From Isochrysis galbana (Eukaryota; Haptophyta; Isochrysidales; Isochrysidaceae), in NCBI GenBank assembly GCA_018136815.1, contig CM030931.1:11047072-11111071 (forward strand): 64,000 bases of DNA, given 5' to 3'. The position numbers were made by a program, and so were the translations under genes. Shown here in pieces: positions 63,035-64,000 of the stretch. How positions within the stretch are numbered: the stretch's first letter is position 1; the number at the start of each line of letters is the position of its first letter. The notes under the pieces are model-generated. The model saw only the letters and a list, made by a program, of their open reading frames with translations. It was not told the DNA's origin and ran no database searches.

Positions 63035-64000
63035 ATGCGCGCCGCTGACGACGAGCGCGCGCGCGCCACCGCCAAGGGGACCAAGGGGGGCGGGGGACGG
63101 AGCAGCGCGCGCGTGCTGGTGCCGGTCGTCGTGCTCGGGCTTTTCGCGCTCGCACTAGCATTCTCACGCATCTCGACAAACGACGCTGCCTCTGACTTGC
63201 CCACTCCCTCTCTGCGAGAGTGGAGCCCCAAGGAGCGATCCGCTCCCACGCTAAGTGCTCCCGGCTTCTCACGCTCTTCCGGCCCGGCAGGGAAGCTTGG
63301 CTCAGGTGCGGGGCGGAAGGATACGCTTGGCAGTCAGCGTGCACGCGCCCACGCAGCATCTTCTCGCCGGGAGGGCAGGAGAGATGCCACTGCTCCGTCG
63401 GATCGCGTCGTGAGACACCATCCAATCGCTCATTCATCAGCGGGAGCGGATGTCTGGTGCGCCTCGACTGCTGCAGCACATGCTGTGCGCGTAGGGTCTT
63501 CTTGGGGCTCGCTCTCTGTCGCCGGACAGCACGAGTGGGCGCGGCGGCATTGTGACAGGGTGATGCAGCGCTCGGCAAGAATCGTGGAGCAAGATGCAAT
63601 GTCGAACTACACCACGCAGCTTCACTCGGCTCTCTACGCGAGAGAGCCAGTGCGTCGCCTCAGCAAGCGTCCTGGGAGTTCACCTGTTATTGCCATATGC
63701 GTGTCGTCGACGACTCGCGGCACAAAGGCGCGCAGACTCGATGATCTAGCGCTCTTCTCAGTCATGGTGCCATCTTTACGCAATTCGATATTGGCGGAGA
63801 GCACACCCGATTCGTCTCGCAGTGAGGGTGCCCTGACATATGTTGTCGGTGGCATTGGCACAAAACCGCCAGTATTTGAGTTTTGGCTTTATGTGGCATA
63901 CGACGCCGGAGACTCCTTCTATGATGCCCCGGAGCGAGAGAGTGAAGTTCGTTCGTGGCTCAATGAGAATCTGGTGATGCCCTTGAGCGCCAAGGGTGTG
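63035..64000 (+). CDS. Type II membrane protein, possibly a Golgi glycosyltransferase (3' truncated)
   Basis: The frame from ATG at 63035 is open to the window edge (322 codons, no stop). A short basic N-terminus (MRAADDERARATAKGTKG) precedes one membrane helix (VLVPVVVLGLFALALAF), the layout of a Golgi type II enzyme. A long Ser/Arg/Ala-rich stem follows. From about residue 215 the sequence becomes globular: VIAICVSSTTRGTKARRL, LALFSVMVPSLRNSI, then FEFWLYVAYDAGDSFYDAPE and RSWLNENLVMPL. The YDAGD(x)FYD stretch is in the style of glycosyltransferase A-fold proteins of algae, but I cannot name the family. It begins about 70 bases after a CT tract and is divergent from HSP70 copy 2. Confidence 0.65.
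   Translation, partial: MRAADDERARATAKGTKGGGGRSSARVLVPVVVLGLFALALAFSRISTNDAASDLPTPSLREWSPKERSAPTLSAPGFSRSSGPAGKLGSGAGRKDTLGSQRARAHAASSRREGRRDATAPSDRVVRHHPIAHSSAGADVWCASTAAAHAVRVGSSWGSLSVAGQHEWARRHCDRVMQRSARIVEQDAMSNYTTQLHSALYAREPVRRLSKRPGSSPVIAICVSSTTRGTKARRLDDLALFSVMVPSLRNSILAESTPDSSRSEGALTYVVGGIGTKPPVFEFWLYVAYDAGDSFYDAPERESEVRSWLNENLVMPLSAKGV

Overview
This window is nuclear DNA of a eukaryote, most likely a unicellular alga or related protist. The genes are GC-rich and widely spaced. Many are split by short GT-AG introns (71-207 nt, with one candidate of 722 nt) whose reading frames join exactly. The intergenic DNA is full of microsatellites, homopolymers and dispersed repeats. The gene content is fully eukaryotic: cytosolic HSP70 ending in EEVD, an ABCG transporter, a GDP-mannose-type SLC35 transporter, RCC1/RING and WW proteins, and a PLAA-like ubiquitin factor. 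A secondary-plastid alga such as a haptophyte would fit, but nothing here proves it. There is one assembly gap (6211-6310).

Layout. 0-10 kb: the 3' end of an RCC1 protein, an RCC1-like protein with a C-terminal RING finger, an ABCG transporter cut by the gap, an acidic protein fragment beyond the gap, and a two-exon protein of unknown function. 10-17 kb: a repeat copy (family A) and a 1506-residue WW-domain protein. 17-29 kb: a proline-rich (SPPPP) membrane protein, a coiled-coil protein, and a protein combining PUB, WD40, PFU and UBA domains. 29-36 kb: a dense mobile-element island (a family A element with an 18-bp target-site duplication, a family D element, a terminal-inverted-repeat element), a zinc-ribbon gene, a hairpin-rich segment and a Myb/SANT-like gene. 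37-46 kb: a nucleotide-sugar transporter, a piggyBac-like transposase remnant, a multi-pass membrane protein, another family D element, a LINE reverse-transcriptase fragment, and an acyl-protein thioesterase. 47-54 kb: a ~204-bp tandem repeat, a secreted CS-cyclophilin fusion, a family B element with a 16-bp duplication, and a family A copy whose ORF runs into a Cys-rich domain. 54-64 kb: a metallophosphoesterase, then two identical HSP70 genes tail to tail as a ~2.2-kb-arm palindrome, then the start of a type II membrane protein that runs off the window.

The genes do not form a pathway. Several touch protein quality control (two HSP70s, CS-cyclophilin, the PUB/PFU/UBA protein, RING) or the secretory route (GDP-sugar transporter, SPPPP protein, type II protein). 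The most notable observations are the perfect HSP70 palindrome, the PUB-WD40-PFU-UBA and CS-cyclophilin architectures, a retroposon family (A) that keeps a long open frame with an in-frame 63-codon repeat, a hairpin placed just upstream of the start of two repeat families, a segment of stacked palindromes at 34.5-35.0 kb, and sense-strand pyrimidine leaders before many start codons.
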